Counted from the first letter of the stretch, positions 1 through 9,375 are shown. The stretch: DNA of 64,000 bases from RHLJ01 sp965601955 (GCA_965601955.1 OZ271855.1:1612001-1676000), one strand, 5' to 3'. Numbers and translations: made by a program. Notes: generated by a model from the sequence alone, not told the origin.

Positions 1-2
1 AC

Positions 3-365
3 CTGGTCCGTTTAGATATCTTGTTAAATGGAGAACAAGTTGACGCATTATCAAGTATCACACACAGAGACAAAGCATATTACCAGGGTAGAAAGGTATG
101 TGCGAAGTTGAAACAGTTAATACCACGCCAGCAGTACGAGGTAGCAGTCCAGGCGGCTATTGGAAGCAGGATCATCGCAAGAGACTCGATACGGGCTCTG
201 AGAAAAGATGTAACTGCAAAATGCTATGGTGGTGATATTACCCGTAAGCGAAAGCTACTTGAGAAGCAGAAAGAAGGTAAAAAACGAATGAAACAAGTAG
301 GGTCAGTTGAAATTCCCCAGGAGGCGTTTCTGGCTGTACTATCTATGGACGAGGACGACAGGTAA
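3..365 (+). CDS. lepA: Elongation factor 4 (LepA), C-terminal part
   Basis: Only the C-terminal ~120 residues of this translational GTPase lie in the window; the reading frame is open to the left edge (L-V-R-L-D-I before the first in-window TTG at 21). LepA acts on the ribosome, back-translocating or remodelling stalled elongation complexes. The visible part is the family-specific C-terminal domain, with its conserved stretch LRKDVTAKCYGGD and the basic run RKRKLLEKQKEGKKRMK, ending in VEIPQEAFLAVL. The GTPase domain is outside the window. The stop codon overlaps the ATG of the next gene by one base (TAATG), so the two are probably translationally coupled, with lepB following. This lepA-lepB linkage is common in bacteria. 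Confidence 0.95.
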   Translation: MVRLDILLNGEQVDALSSITHRDKAYYQGRKVCAKLKQLIPRQQYEVAVQAAIGSRIIARDSIRALRKDVTAKCYGGDITRKRKLLEKQKEGKKRMKQVGSVEIPQEAFLAVLSMDEDDR

Positions 366-949
366 TGGAAAAAACACCCAGGAGAATTGTAGTGCTTTTC
401 TTTGTGCTGATGATGTTACTTACAACATCTACTTACGCACAATTTGAAGAGCCTAATATCAAAAAAGTAGAAACTCAGGACGCAGAAAACTTCCAACAGA
501 AGTTCGCTGATATTAAATGGACAGGACAAGGTTTTAACTTCAACAGTTTAGACCGAATGCCAGCCATTGAAATCAGGGCCCGGCTTGAAGGAGCTTTTGG
601 TGAGCCAACAAAGACTATTGAAAATATTGTAGAAGATGGAAAGCTAAGGGCAGGTAAGGCCATTCAGTTTGAATACTGGTTTATTGTTGATGGGGAAGTG
701 CCCATGATGGTGCTTGATTTAGACGGACCTTTTGCAAATGGATTGGTATATGTTGGCGCAAGCCGCTATATCGATTTAATGCCTCAAGTAAAGCGTACAT
801 TAACCCGTTTATTAACCGAGGCAGAACCTAAAGAGTACACTGATTATTTCTTTTCTCCCGAACGAAACCAATGGTACAAAGTAACTTATAAGGACGGCGT
901 GTACTCGAAGGAAGAAACAACACTTCCATCACACATAAAATTAAACTAA
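365..949 (+). CDS. Secreted protein of unknown function between lepA and lepB
   Basis: A 194-residue protein with a clear N-terminal signal peptide (hydrophobic VVLFFVLMMLL, then TSTYAQ as likely cleavage region). I do not recognise a family. The mature part is a mixed alpha/beta-looking sequence with no obvious catalytic motif; it contains a repeated pattern of short hydrophobic strands around FEYWFIVDG and MVLDLDGPF and ends in a polar tail. Its start overlaps the lepA stop by one base and lepB starts ten bases downstream, so it is the middle gene of a probable three-gene operon. Placement beside signal peptidase suggests an envelope role, but this is inference only. Confidence 0.85.
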   Translation: MEKTPRRIVVLFFVLMMLLTTSTYAQFEEPNIKKVETQDAENFQQKFADIKWTGQGFNFNSLDRMPAIEIRARLEGAFGEPTKTIENIVEDGKLRAGKAIQFEYWFIVDGEVPMMVLDLDGPFANGLVYVGASRYIDLMPQVKRTLTRLLTEAEPKEYTDYFFSPERNQWYKVTYKDGVYSKEETTLPSHIKLN

Positions 950-958
950 CAGATCACT

Positions 959-2083
959 TTGGAAGAAGAAAAAAAGGAAGCAGAAGAAACCAAAAAATCG
1001 GGTTTTTTTGGTTGGGGCAAAAAGGATAAAGCCGAAGAAGAAAAACAGGCTAAATCATGGCTTAGAGAGTGGGTTGATGCACTGGTATTCGCCTTTTTTG
1101 CAGCCGCTATTTTACGAGCATTGATTTTTGGCTCCTATAAAATTCCTACTGGTTCTATGGAGCAGGATTTACTTATTGGAGATTTTCTGATTGTCTCAAA
1201 CCTTACTTATGGAGCAAGAACCCCAATGGCAGTGTGTGTTCCATTCACACAGGTTTGCCTGCCAGGTATCAAAATCCCATCCACAAGACTTCCAGGTTTT
1301 AGAGATGTTGAAAGAAATGACATCATTGTGTTTAACATCCCCTGGGAAGTAAAACCAATTTCTCAAAAAACGAATTATATAAAGCGGGCAGTAGGTGTTG
1401 CTGGCGATACACTGGAACTCAGAAATAAAGTCCTGTATATCAATGGCGAGCGGGAAGAATACCATGATGGATTGCAACGCTTTTATGAACTACACCTGAA
1501 AGAAGGAGTTAGGCTAAGCAATGCGAAAATGGAATCGGTAGGAGCAGGCACTATTGGTGGCGAAGACAGATACGTTCGCATTATGGGCAACAATATGTAC
1601 CAGGTTAATTTGACCGATGATGTCGCAAACGTAGTACGAAACTGGCCTGAAGTGGATTCCCTTACCTATTACATGTTTGATGAAGATGAAGCTGTATTCC
1701 CTTACATCCAAAGCGAGGGTAATTTTTCAAAAGCATTTCGAAACCACGATCATTTTTCAGAGATCGTAATTCCTTTTGAAGGGCAGGAAATTGAACTAAC
1801 CAATCAAAACTGGTATATCTACCAGGATTTAATTGAGCGATTCGAAAAGAATACGGTTACCCGTGAAGGGAATGATTTCATTATCAATGGTGAGAGAACA
1901 AATATCTACACGGTACAACAGGACTATTACTTCGCAATGGGCGATAATCGGGATAATAGTGAGGATAGCCGTTTTTGGGGCTTTGTACCTGAAGACCATT
2001 TGATCGGGAAAGCGTTCATCGTATGGTTTTCTCTGGACGGCATGGCTCCCCGATTCAGCCGAATGTTTCACGTAATAGACTGA
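959..2083 (+). CDS. lepB: Signal peptidase I
   Basis: Inner-membrane serine protease (S26) that removes signal peptides from exported proteins. The chosen start is TTG at 959; no later ATG precedes the transmembrane segment. The N-terminus is a highly charged Lys/Glu cytosolic stretch (1-33), then one membrane segment (about 38-57). The catalytic Ser is Ser66 in KIPTGSM and the general base is Lys142 in NYIKRAVGV. The C-terminal family box GDNRDNSEDSRFWG and a final hydrophobic strand are present. At 374 residues it is longer than the E. coli enzyme; the extra length lies between the Lys box and the GDNRDNS box (roughly 170-310), as in many Bacteroidota homologues. It closes the lepA operon and is followed by a strong hairpin shared with the convergent neighbour. 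Confidence 0.95.
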   Translation: MEEEKKEAEETKKSGFFGWGKKDKAEEEKQAKSWLREWVDALVFAFFAAAILRALIFGSYKIPTGSMEQDLLIGDFLIVSNLTYGARTPMAVCVPFTQVCLPGIKIPSTRLPGFRDVERNDIIVFNIPWEVKPISQKTNYIKRAVGVAGDTLELRNKVLYINGEREEYHDGLQRFYELHLKEGVRLSNAKMESVGAGTIGGEDRYVRIMGNNMYQVNLTDDVANVVRNWPEVDSLTYYMFDEDEAVFPYIQSEGNFSKAFRNHDHFSEIVIPFEGQEIELTNQNWYIYQDLIERFEKNTVTREGNDFIINGERTNIYTVQQDYYFAMGDNRDNSEDSRFWGFVPEDHLIGKAFIVWFSLDGMAPRFSRMFHVID

Positions 2084-2089
2084 GCAGCA

Positions 2090-2139
2090 GAACATTGAAC
2101 AAGGAACTTTGAACTTCGAAGTTCAACTGTTCAATGTTC
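2090..2139. terminator. Nested palindrome between convergent genes, likely bidirectional terminator
   Basis: An outer inverted repeat GAACATTGAACA (2090-2101) / TGTTCAATGTTC (2128-2139) encloses a perfect 18-base palindrome at 2109-2126 (TTGAACTT CGAAGTTCAA halves). It sits between the stops of lepB and the acylase gene, which converge here. The same word GTTCAATG recurs in tandem at 4737-4776, so this is also a member of a dispersed repeat family. Confidence 0.6.
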
Positions 2140-2144
2140 TTACT

Positions 2145-4601
2145 TTAGTTTTCTTCAGGAATCAGTTTCATCGTTCGAAGTTCTGCTTCCATAAATAGCG
2201 AACTGTCCTGGAAAAAATCACGGTATCTTCCATTTAACCAGCTATCGGTTTGATCTCCAAAATGCGAAGAAAGAGGATTTCCTGATTGTCCCGTCGGTAG
2301 AATAGATTTTGTTGAACTCAGGTCAGAAAAGTCTATGATTCTGCGAACCGAAGGCCCAAGCACCATTTCGAAGGGTTTGTCCCATTTATACTGACCATTA
2401 TTGATACTCATTCCATGCCCTTTTACAGGATAAGGCCCTTTGCTAAGTACATTATCAACTATCATTTTTAATGCCTGAGGTGCGGATGGGTCGTCAGCTG
2501 CCTGACCAAATAGTGGAGGGCGAAATGAAACGGTATGAAGTTGTTCCCAACGCCACTCAAAAGGTTCGCTTCCTAACGAATCGCTTAAAAAGAAGATAGC
2601 GTCCTGCATACTTTTGAGTACAATATCAGATTTAGTCTCCAGCTCCGGGGTAGAGATGTTGTCGAAAAAGGAACTGGTATCCTGAACCAGCGCACTTAGA
2701 GTTCGAACCGGAATTAGTTCATGTATGACAAAGTTCTCATAAGCAGCATCTCCAAGCTCATCTTTTAATGTATTCCTTGTAAAGTTGATGAAGAAAGCAT
2801 CAAAAATAGAGGCAGCCGTGGAATTCGGTTCATAGTTAAAATCCCAGTTTTCCAGGTAGGATACCGGAACGGAAAAATCATATACATTTTGATTTTGGAT
2901 AACGTCCAGGATGACCGGAGTCATTGAAGCAGCAAATGCCGAGTAGGAATCATTTTGTATATCGATCATGTCGTCCATAGTTAGAACCTGGTTTGCTGTA
3001 AGCCGTTCTTCGATGCGCTGCATTCTGGAAGGAGGCTCCCAAAAAGTACTAATGTAATGTGGGTAATTTTCTGTGGTTAACTTATTATTTGCATTAGCAA
3101 TCCATCCCTTTGCGGGGTTAATCACGTAAGGCATTTCTTCGTGAGGGATGAATCCCTGCCAATCATCTTCAGGAACCCAGCCTCTGCGCAATGTAACTTT
3201 GTTACCAGACCGGACAGGTAATTTGGCGGTAGAAAACATTCCGATATTTCCCTCCACATCTCCATACATAAAATTCATACCAGGAACGCCATAATGGGTA
3301 AGGGCGTCTTTAAACTGCTGGAAATTAGTCGCCCAGCTGGCTTCATACATGGTCCTAAGCTCATTTGAAAGTTCATATCCAGTCCACTTCATGGATATAA
3401 CTTCATTGTTTAATAAAGCACTATTGGGATATATATCAGAAATGACAGGGCCATGTTTTGTAAACCTGATCTCAACCAGCTCGTCATCTGCATCCTTCAC
3501 TTTAATTACTTCCCGAATTTTTGTAAATGGCTCAAATTGAACTTCTCCAACATTTGCAGAATCTACTACATAACGCCCCCGGTCTTCGGGGTCTACTTTT
3601 TCTAAGAAGAAATCAGTGTCATCCGCCATCATACTGGTAAATGACCAGCCCATCTGGTCATTTTGACCGAGAACAATTCCGGGGATTCCAGCTAAGCTGA
3701 CACCTGATACATTTTTCTCATTTAAGTGTAAATGAACCTCATACCATTTTCCCGGCATATCCAAACCAAGGTGAGGGTCTCCAGCCAAAAGAGGGTAGCC
3801 AGTATTTGTTTTTGAAGCATCTATTACCCAGGCGTTACTTCCCACATGAGAGCCCTCGATTTCAAGGAGTTCTCTACGCTCTAATTCCTGTTCTAAGAAT
3901 GGTAATAATGCGGTGGTTGTTAACCCAATAGATTCGTCATCATTGAGGGAGGTAGGAAAGTCATCAGCCCAGGCCAAAAGTAATTCCTCAAATTGTTCTT
4001 CAGGAAGGGTTGCCTTAAGATGATTGTACATCACTTCACTCCACCAACTGATATTCAATTCCCATGCCATTAATCGTGTTACTGCAAGCGTGCGGGTTGG
4101 AGACCATTCAATAGGCTCGATATCTGCAAGAGCAAACTGTACCGGAAGTCGGTTGCTGTTCTTTTGGATGAAGGCATTTACACCATTCGAATAAGCATTC
4201 AGAATTTCCCGTTCTTTGTCATTTAATACTTCTTTTTCCAAGCGCTCTGCCATTCTCCAGAATCCGAGAGTACGCTGATATTTATCAAGTGGAACGAGTT
4301 CTTCTCCAAAAAACTCAGCAAAACGTCCTTCAGCAGCTATTTGACTTAGCGTCATTTGCCACAGACGGTCCTGGGCGTGAACAAAGCCAAAAGCATAGTA
4401 TAAATCCTCTTCATTGCTGGCATAGATATGTGGAACTCCAAACTCATCCCAATGGATATCAACAGGTGCGTTTAAGCCGTTGAGCGAAATTGTGTCTTCG
4501 TAATCAGGAAGCGGCTTATAAAATGTCCAATATGAAGCGAGCCCTATGAATCCCAGGATTAGGATTAAAAAGAAAAGGAGGAGCTTGAGAACCGTATTCA
4601 T
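2145..4601 (-). CDS. Penicillin acylase family protein (Ntn-hydrolase)
   Basis: An 818-residue member of the penicillin G acylase / acyl-homoserine-lactone acylase / cephalosporin acylase superfamily (peptidase family S45). An N-terminal membrane anchor or uncleaved signal (about 5-27) is followed by the alpha-subunit region with the GVPHIYA and AFGFVHAQDRLWQM motifs typical of the family. The predicted autoprocessing site is HVG|SNAWVI, making Ser255 the N-terminal nucleophile of the beta subunit, followed by AGDPHLGLDMPGKWYEVHL. Precursors are cut into alpha and beta chains with loss of a linker. Substrate cannot be told from the sequence: penicillin-like amides, acyl-homoserine lactones and other N-acyl compounds are all possible. 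It stands alone, convergent with lepB. Confidence 0.9.
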   Translation of the reverse strand: MNTVLKLLLFFLILILGFIGLASYWTFYKPLPDYEDTISLNGLNAPVDIHWDEFGVPHIYASNEEDLYYAFGFVHAQDRLWQMTLSQIAAEGRFAEFFGEELVPLDKYQRTLGFWRMAERLEKEVLNDKEREILNAYSNGVNAFIQKNSNRLPVQFALADIEPIEWSPTRTLAVTRLMAWELNISWWSEVMYNHLKATLPEEQFEELLLAWADDFPTSLNDDESIGLTTTALLPFLEQELERRELLEIEGSHVGSNAWVIDASKTNTGYPLLAGDPHLGLDMPGKWYEVHLHLNEKNVSGVSLAGIPGIVLGQNDQMGWSFTSMMADDTDFFLEKVDPEDRGRYVVDSANVGEVQFEPFTKIREVIKVKDADDELVEIRFTKHGPVISDIYPNSALLNNEVISMKWTGYELSNELRTMYEASWATNFQQFKDALTHYGVPGMNFMYGDVEGNIGMFSTAKLPVRSGNKVTLRRGWVPEDDWQGFIPHEEMPYVINPAKGWIANANNKLTTENYPHYISTFWEPPSRMQRIEERLTANQVLTMDDMIDIQNDSYSAFAASMTPVILDVIQNQNVYDFSVPVSYLENWDFNYEPNSTAASIFDAFFINFTRNTLKDELGDAAYENFVIHELIPVRTLSALVQDTSSFFDNISTPELETKSDIVLKSMQDAIFFLSDSLGSEPFEWRWEQLHTVSFRPPLFGQAADDPSAPQALKMIVDNVLSKGPYPVKGHGMSINNGQYKWDKPFEMVLGPSVRRIIDFSDLSSTKSILPTGQSGNPLSSHFGDQTDSWLNGRYRDFFQDSSLFMEAELRTMKLIPEEN

Positions 4602-4665
4602 CTCTCAAATGATAATCGTTTGTCGTTAGCGCTCGAATATAGAACAAAAAAAGAACAACGATTGG

Positions 4666-4700
4666 GTGGGGAATAAAGAATATTCAATGAAGAATAGAGA
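4666..4700. repeat. Dispersed AT-rich repeat, copy 1
   Basis: This stretch contains AAGAATATTCAATGAAGAA followed by TAGAGAAGTAAGAAT. Nearly the same words, in the same order, occur at 45089-45125 after coaX. It lies in the 293-base gap upstream of the 3-hydroxyacyl-CoA dehydrogenase gene and shows no coding potential. Confidence 0.5.
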
Positions 4701-4736
4701 AGTAAGAATGGTAAGTCATTAAACAATGATCAATTT

Positions 4737-4776
4737 TTCAATGTTCAATGTTCAATGTTCAATGTTCAATGTTCAA
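4737..4776. repeat. Heptanucleotide tandem repeat (TTCAATG, 5.7 copies)
   Basis: Five perfect copies of TTCAATG at 4737-4771 plus a partial TTCAA to 4776. The unit is the same word that forms the hairpin arms at 2090-2139. The tract lies about 120 bases upstream of the next ATG in a non-coding gap. Copy number could vary by slippage; no effect is shown by the sequence. Confidence 0.8.
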
Positions 4777-4894
4777 ACCTCTTTCTTACTCGAAGGCGAA
4801 ATTATAATGATTGCTTTTTGCAGAATAATGGGTTGAAAAGCGCTTCCAAAACCCGGAACTTTGGTCAAAAATTAACTCGAAAATTCATCAGGAA

Positions 4895-5749
4895 ATGAAC
4901 ATCAAAAATGTAGCAGTAATCGGCGGTGGAACAATGGGAAATGGGATTACCCATGTATTTGCAATGAATGGGTTTAGCGTAGCCTTAATTGAGACCAAAC
5001 AAGAATTTGCCGACCGCGCTTTAGCCACCATTACTAAGAACCTGGACAGGATGGTGAGCAAAGAGAAAATCTCTGAACAGCAGAAAGAAGAAACCCTATC
5101 TAACATCACCGTTCATTTAACTATTGCAGATGGAGTTGCTAATGCCAACCTGGTAGTAGAAGCAGTACCCGAAGATCTGGAGATCAAACGCTCTGTATGG
5201 ACCCAGGTAGATGCTGCTGCACCAGAAGGATGCATTTTCGGTTCAAATACTTCCAGCATTTCAATCACAAAGCTGGCGGCTATGACTTCCAGGCCAAAGC
5301 ATTTTATTGGAATGCATTTCTTTAACCCGGTTCCGGTCATGAAATTAGTTGAGATCGTTCGAGGATTAGAAACTTCTGACGAGGTATACCAGGCTATTGA
5401 AGAAACTTCTAAGAAGCTCAACAAAATCCCGGTGCCTGTAAATGATATGCCTGGCTTTGTAAGCAACCGGGTGCTTATGCCCATGATTAACGAAGCCATT
5501 TTCGCGGTGTATGAAGGAGTTGCTACTCCGGAACATGTGGATGAAGTAATGAAACTAGGAATGGCTCATCCGATGGGGCCGCTCAGGCTTGCAGACTTTA
5601 TAGGCCTGGATATTTGCCTCAGTATTTTGAATGTGCTCTATGATGGATTTAAAGACCCAAAATACCGTCCATGCCCACTCTTAGTTCAAATGGTGGATGC
5701 CGGAAAATTGGGCAACAAGACTGGAGAAGGGTTTTATTCTTACGCTTAG
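4895..5749 (+). CDS. 3-hydroxybutyryl-CoA / 3-hydroxyacyl-CoA dehydrogenase
   Basis: NAD-dependent oxidation of L-3-hydroxyacyl-CoA to 3-ketoacyl-CoA, used in beta-oxidation or butyrate-type metabolism. The 284-residue length is that of the single-domain Hbd/PaaH enzymes. The N-terminal Rossmann nucleotide-binding motif is VIGGGTMGNGI (residues 6-16). The catalytic signature GMHFFNPVPVMKLVEIV carries the general-base His141, with Ser in SNTSSISIT and the C-terminal DMPGFVSNRVLMPMINEA and GMAHPMGPLRLADFIGLD motifs of the dimerisation domain. It is monocistronic: non-coding sequence lies on both sides and a hairpin terminator follows. Whether it serves fatty-acid degradation or another pathway is not shown by context. 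Confidence 0.93.
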   Translation: MNIKNVAVIGGGTMGNGITHVFAMNGFSVALIETKQEFADRALATITKNLDRMVSKEKISEQQKEETLSNITVHLTIADGVANANLVVEAVPEDLEIKRSVWTQVDAAAPEGCIFGSNTSSISITKLAAMTSRPKHFIGMHFFNPVPVMKLVEIVRGLETSDEVYQAIEETSKKLNKIPVPVNDMPGFVSNRVLMPMINEAIFAVYEGVATPEHVDEVMKLGMAHPMGPLRLADFIGLDICLSILNVLYDGFKDPKYRPCPLLVQMVDAGKLGNKTGEGFYSYA

Positions 5750-5810
5750 CAAGGAGAGGGTCATCATATCCTTTCTCTTACTTTTTTAAGTATTTTTTTC
5801 TGCAACAAAA

Positions 5811-5842
5811 AAAAGCGCTTTTCCATGAAAATGCGCTTTTAA
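5811..5842 (+). terminator. Rho-independent-type hairpin after the dehydrogenase gene
   Basis: Stem AAAAGCGCTTTTC / GAAAATGCGCTTTT (5811-5840) with a three-base loop and one bulged T. Both flanks are A/T-rich, so it could also work on the minus strand. Confidence 0.7.
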
Positions 5843-5946
5843 TTTTGCCATAAGTTAACAAAGCCTTTACACCCTTAGGTTGTTGTACTCTTTGAAAATG
5901 ATTAGACTCTAGGGCTTTTTCTTTTTAACTAATCATAAGGGTATCT

Positions 5947-8900
5947 ATGAGACAACTTCTACTATCCATTGGGATATGTTTATTTCTAGTAACTACCGGT
6001 TTTGGGCAGGTTACAATAGTTGAGCAGGATTTTGATTCAGGAACGACTTGGACGTTTTCATCCGATGTAAGTTTCTTTGATAATGGATGGGGTTCTGATG
6101 GCTATTTTGGAACTATTGCTTTTTCTTCTGCTTCTCCACTAAATAGCTCTGATTTTTCTGGAAACATTTTGGGAGAAAATGATCTAGATGATGAAGGAGA
6201 TAATGGGACAACTGGATTTGCCAATGTTACTTTTGCTTCAGTTGAAATTACTTCTTACACAAGCGTCCAGATAACATTTGATTACGATATACAAGGATAC
6301 AACGCTACTAACGATGATGTGAACTATGAAGTTTTTGAGAATGGCGTAGGTCAAGGTTCGGTAATAATTCATGACGGAGCTGGTTCTTCAGATGATTCTG
6401 AAGGTACAATTACAGTTGATATTGATGATTCTGTAGACTCTGTCTATGTAGTTTTATCAATCAGAAATAATGGAGGTTCTGGGTATTCTGGTTTCGATAA
6501 TTTTCAAGTTACTGGAATAGCGGCAGGTTCTACTCCAACTAAATTGGTTGTAACAGAAGTTAACGGTGGATCATCGCCTTCCGTGACGACTGGATTTGAC
6601 GTGATTGTACAGGTCCAAGATGCCGATGATAATCCCGTAACAGCAACTCAAGACACCTCAGTAACACTTTCTTTACAAACAGGAAATGGAAGTTTGGGAG
6701 GAACATTAACCGGAACAGTTTCGAATGGAAGTTCTTCTGTTACATTTTCAAATATCACCTATGATACAAACGAATCAGGGGTTTCTATTACCGCCACAAA
6801 TACAGGGGGTAGTTTATCCTCAGGGACCAGTTCCACATTTGAGGTATTAGCAGCTGCCGATGAATTAGTATTTGTGAGTGTACCATCTAGTGGTACCGAA
6901 GGTGTAGCAATAGGCTCATTTACAGTAGAAGCAAGAAGAAGTGGTGACAGTAGTGTTGATTTAAACTACACCGAGTCCATCACTATTAGTAAGTCTTCGG
7001 GAAGCGGTACTATAGGAGGAACGACTTCCCAGAGTACGTCATCTGGAGTAGCTACGTTTGATGATATTACTTTTTCTGAAGCTGATGACTACACAATTCA
7101 GGCAACAGATGGTTCTCTAACCAGTTCTGTTTCATCTACTATTACCATTTCAGAAGCACCCAAATTAATTATTTCCGAAGTGGCTGACCCCGCTGATAAT
7201 TTTGATGGGCGTTTTGTTGAATTATTTAATGCTGGAAGTTCTACAATTGATTTTTCTAGTACAGTTTACTATTTCGTTCGTCAGGCTAATGGGGGAAGTT
7301 TGTCGAGCATTCAGCTTACCGGAACTCTAACCGCAGGATCAACTTACACAATAGCTGATCAATCTGACTTCAATTCTATTTATGGAGTAAATCCGGACTT
7401 AGATTTTGGTAGTGTTACCGGTAATGGTGATGATGGATACTGGCTTGCTACTGATAACACAAGTGATGCAACGTTAAAATCTTCCGCGTTTGATATATAC
7501 GGAGTAGTTGACCAAGATGGCTCAGGCCAAGATTGGGAGTACGAAGATGATAGAGCTGTAAGGAATAAGAATGTTAATTCCTCAAATTCTACCTGGACTT
7601 CTTCTGAATGGACGATTACAACATCTGTGAATGTAGCGGACATGGGTGAAGGAGAACATGATTTTGGTTATTCAGTCGAAATCACTGGCGATACCGGTTG
7701 GAGATTACTTACTATTCCTAATACCGGAGCTACTGGCGCAGATATTTCTGATGATGGCATAGCTGCTCAATTTACTTCTGATACGGACAGTGCGACCATT
7801 TATACCTATGACGATACAGGCGCTTTTGAAGCAATTACTTCTGATGCTACCACACTAACTGATGGGCATGGATTAGCTGTCTATTTCTTCGATAATACCA
7901 CCGCTGGGAGTTCAGAATTACCGCTAACTTTAGACGCTTTTGGAGACGAGCCTTCTTCTGATGTTAGTGTATCACTGAATGCCGGAGCAGCAAATCAGTT
8001 TACACTAGTTGGTAATCCATTTGCATCGAATTATAATACAAATTCTATTACTGCTACTGGTGGTGATATTTCGGATAATATTGCTTTCTGGAGTGATGCA
8101 TCAGGTTCATATTCCTCTACTGATAGAACAGCAAGCAGTGGCTATATTGTTTCTCCATGGCAGGGCTTCTGGGTGGAAACTTCGGATGCAGCAGTTACGG
8201 GTATCACATTCCCAGCTTCTGGTGCTACAAATAGTGATACAACTGGAACCTCTTTCTCCAAAGAAGTTGATAGTAGAGGAGACATCTCTTTCACACTCTC
8301 TTCAGAGGATAGTTATGACGGAGCAATTCGTTTAGCTTTTAGAGGATATGCAACGGAAGAATTCGACAGAGCTGATGCAACCAAACTGATCCCGATGGCT
8401 GCTACCTACTCCACTATAGGATTCAAATCTAACGATATGCTAAAAGCGGTAGAGTCCCTTCCTTATGACCTGACGGAGGAAACTACCATTGAGATGGAAC
8501 AGCAGTTGGTAGGTGTAAGTGGCGAGTTTACGCTAGACTGGACTGGATTAGAAAGCATTCCTGCAAACTGGGAGCTTACTTTCCATGACTATGAACTGGG
8601 AACCAATGTAGATATGAGAGCTGAGACCAGCTATACTTTTGAAGCTACTTCAGAAAGTAGTGAGAAAGTAAATCCACTAAGCATGTTAACAGGAGCAGTA
8701 GCCCAAGTTCAAAAGTCTAAATCAGAAGATGGCATTCGTTTTGCGATCACCATTACCCCGAACACGACCTCGGTAAGTAATGAAACCGGTGATGATCCCA
8801 TTGCCTTCGAACTCGAGCAAAACTACCCGAACCCGTTTAACCCATCCACGACCATTAATTACACGGTAGCCTCTACAGGTACAGTGACCTTGAATGTATA

Positions 8901-9063
8901 CAACCTGATGGGACAGAAAGTAGCAGAGCTGGTCAATGCGACCAAGGCTGCTGGAAGCTATAATGTAAGCTGGGATGCCTCAGGTGCAGCCAGTGGCATG
9001 TACATCTACCGCTTAGAAGCAGGTGGACAGACGTTGACAAGAAAAATGACATTAATAAAATAA
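5947..9063 (+). CDS. T9SS-secreted multidomain protein with lamin-tail domain
   Basis: A 1038-residue exported protein. Signal peptide about 1-20 (LFLVTTGFGQ). The order after it is: an Asp/Ser/Gly-rich beta domain (21-195); two bacterial Ig-like domains (about 197-298, starting TKLVVTEVNGG, and 300-400, starting DELVFVSVPSSG); a lamin-tail domain (about 404-545, KLIISEVADPADNFDGRFVELFN); a beta-rich module (about 560-860, GWRLLTIPNTG, TLVGNPFASNYNT, PWQGFWVE); and a T9SS type A sorting domain (about 955-1038, LEQNYPNPFNPSTTINY to the MTLIK end). The function is probably at the cell surface or extracellular; no enzyme motif is seen. The 560-860 module resembles the equivalent part of the FG-GAP protein at 20939, and both are followed directly by a PID-CTERM microprotein. 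The start ATG follows AAGGGTATCT. Confidence 0.88.
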   Translation: MRQLLLSIGICLFLVTTGFGQVTIVEQDFDSGTTWTFSSDVSFFDNGWGSDGYFGTIAFSSASPLNSSDFSGNILGENDLDDEGDNGTTGFANVTFASVEITSYTSVQITFDYDIQGYNATNDDVNYEVFENGVGQGSVIIHDGAGSSDDSEGTITVDIDDSVDSVYVVLSIRNNGGSGYSGFDNFQVTGIAAGSTPTKLVVTEVNGGSSPSVTTGFDVIVQVQDADDNPVTATQDTSVTLSLQTGNGSLGGTLTGTVSNGSSSVTFSNITYDTNESGVSITATNTGGSLSSGTSSTFEVLAAADELVFVSVPSSGTEGVAIGSFTVEARRSGDSSVDLNYTESITISKSSGSGTIGGTTSQSTSSGVATFDDITFSEADDYTIQATDGSLTSSVSSTITISEAPKLIISEVADPADNFDGRFVELFNAGSSTIDFSSTVYYFVRQANGGSLSSIQLTGTLTAGSTYTIADQSDFNSIYGVNPDLDFGSVTGNGDDGYWLATDNTSDATLKSSAFDIYGVVDQDGSGQDWEYEDDRAVRNKNVNSSNSTWTSSEWTITTSVNVADMGEGEHDFGYSVEITGDTGWRLLTIPNTGATGADISDDGIAAQFTSDTDSATIYTYDDTGAFEAITSDATTLTDGHGLAVYFFDNTTAGSSELPLTLDAFGDEPSSDVSVSLNAGAANQFTLVGNPFASNYNTNSITATGGDISDNIAFWSDASGSYSSTDRTASSGYIVSPWQGFWVETSDAAVTGITFPASGATNSDTTGTSFSKEVDSRGDISFTLSSEDSYDGAIRLAFRGYATEEFDRADATKLIPMAATYSTIGFKSNDMLKAVESLPYDLTEETTIEMEQQLVGVSGEFTLDWTGLESIPANWELTFHDYELGTNVDMRAETSYTFEATSESSEKVNPLSMLTGAVAQVQKSKSEDGIRFAITITPNTTSVSNETGDDPIAFELEQNYPNPFNPSTTINYTVASTGTVTLNVYNLMGQKVAELVNATKAAGSYNVSWDASGAASGMYIYRLEAGGQTLTRKMTLIK

Positions 9064-9086
9064 ATCAGCTTGCAGCGATCAGGCGT

Positions 9087-9113
9087 CAGCTTTTGATAAG
9101 GAATCAAAAGCTG
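9087..9113 (+). other. Perfect 11-bp stem-loop between the T9SS gene and its PID-CTERM partner
   Basis: CAGCTTTTGAT (9087-9097), a five-base loop, then ATCAAAAGCTG (9103-9113). No T-run follows, so it is not a classical terminator. Further AGCTTTTG/CAAAAGCT words around it (9065-9145) could form alternative folds. It may stabilise or separate the upstream message. Confidence 0.55.
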
Positions 9114-9149
9114 CCAGCCGAAAGCTGATAGCTCAAAAGCTATAAAACT

Positions 9150-9350
9150 ATGAAAACAAGGGTATTCTTCACACTTACAGCGATAGCATTATTTGTTACG
9201 GAACTCTCGATGGCACAGCCGGGGCTTCCTGGGGCACCAAGCCAGGCGCCGATAGATGGAGGCTTAGGCCTGTTGGCGGCAGCGGGAGGTGCGTATGCGA
9301 TCAGGAAGCTGCGTGACAAGCGCAAAGCGGACGAAGAAAGCGATATCTAA
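9150..9350 (+). CDS. PID-CTERM-type microprotein, copy 1
   Basis: A 66-residue protein with a signal peptide (1-22, ending ELSMAQ) and a very short mature part: PGLPGAPSQAPIDGGLGLL followed by a small hydrophobic AAAGGAYA segment and a basic tail RKLRDKRK. The PIDGGLGLL-(hydrophobic)-basic layout is that of the PID-CTERM sorting tails known from Bacteroidota, so I infer a tripartite sorting signal anchoring the protein in a membrane until processed. If so, almost nothing but the sorting signal remains as mature protein. It follows the T9SS cargo gene by 86 bases. A paralogue at 24148, also placed just after a T9SS cargo gene, is nearly identical from AQPGLPG to the YA-x-RKL segment. Confidence 0.85.
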   Translation: MKTRVFFTLTAIALFVTELSMAQPGLPGAPSQAPIDGGLGLLAAAGGAYAIRKLRDKRKADEESDI

Positions 9351-9375
9351 CACTGGCTTTCTGACTAACAATCTT

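Noticed and set aside
5113..5499. 128-residue minus-strand frame inside the 3-hydroxyacyl-CoA dehydrogenase gene
   Set aside because: It lies wholly within a well-supported gene, shows no family motif and has no ribosome-binding site.
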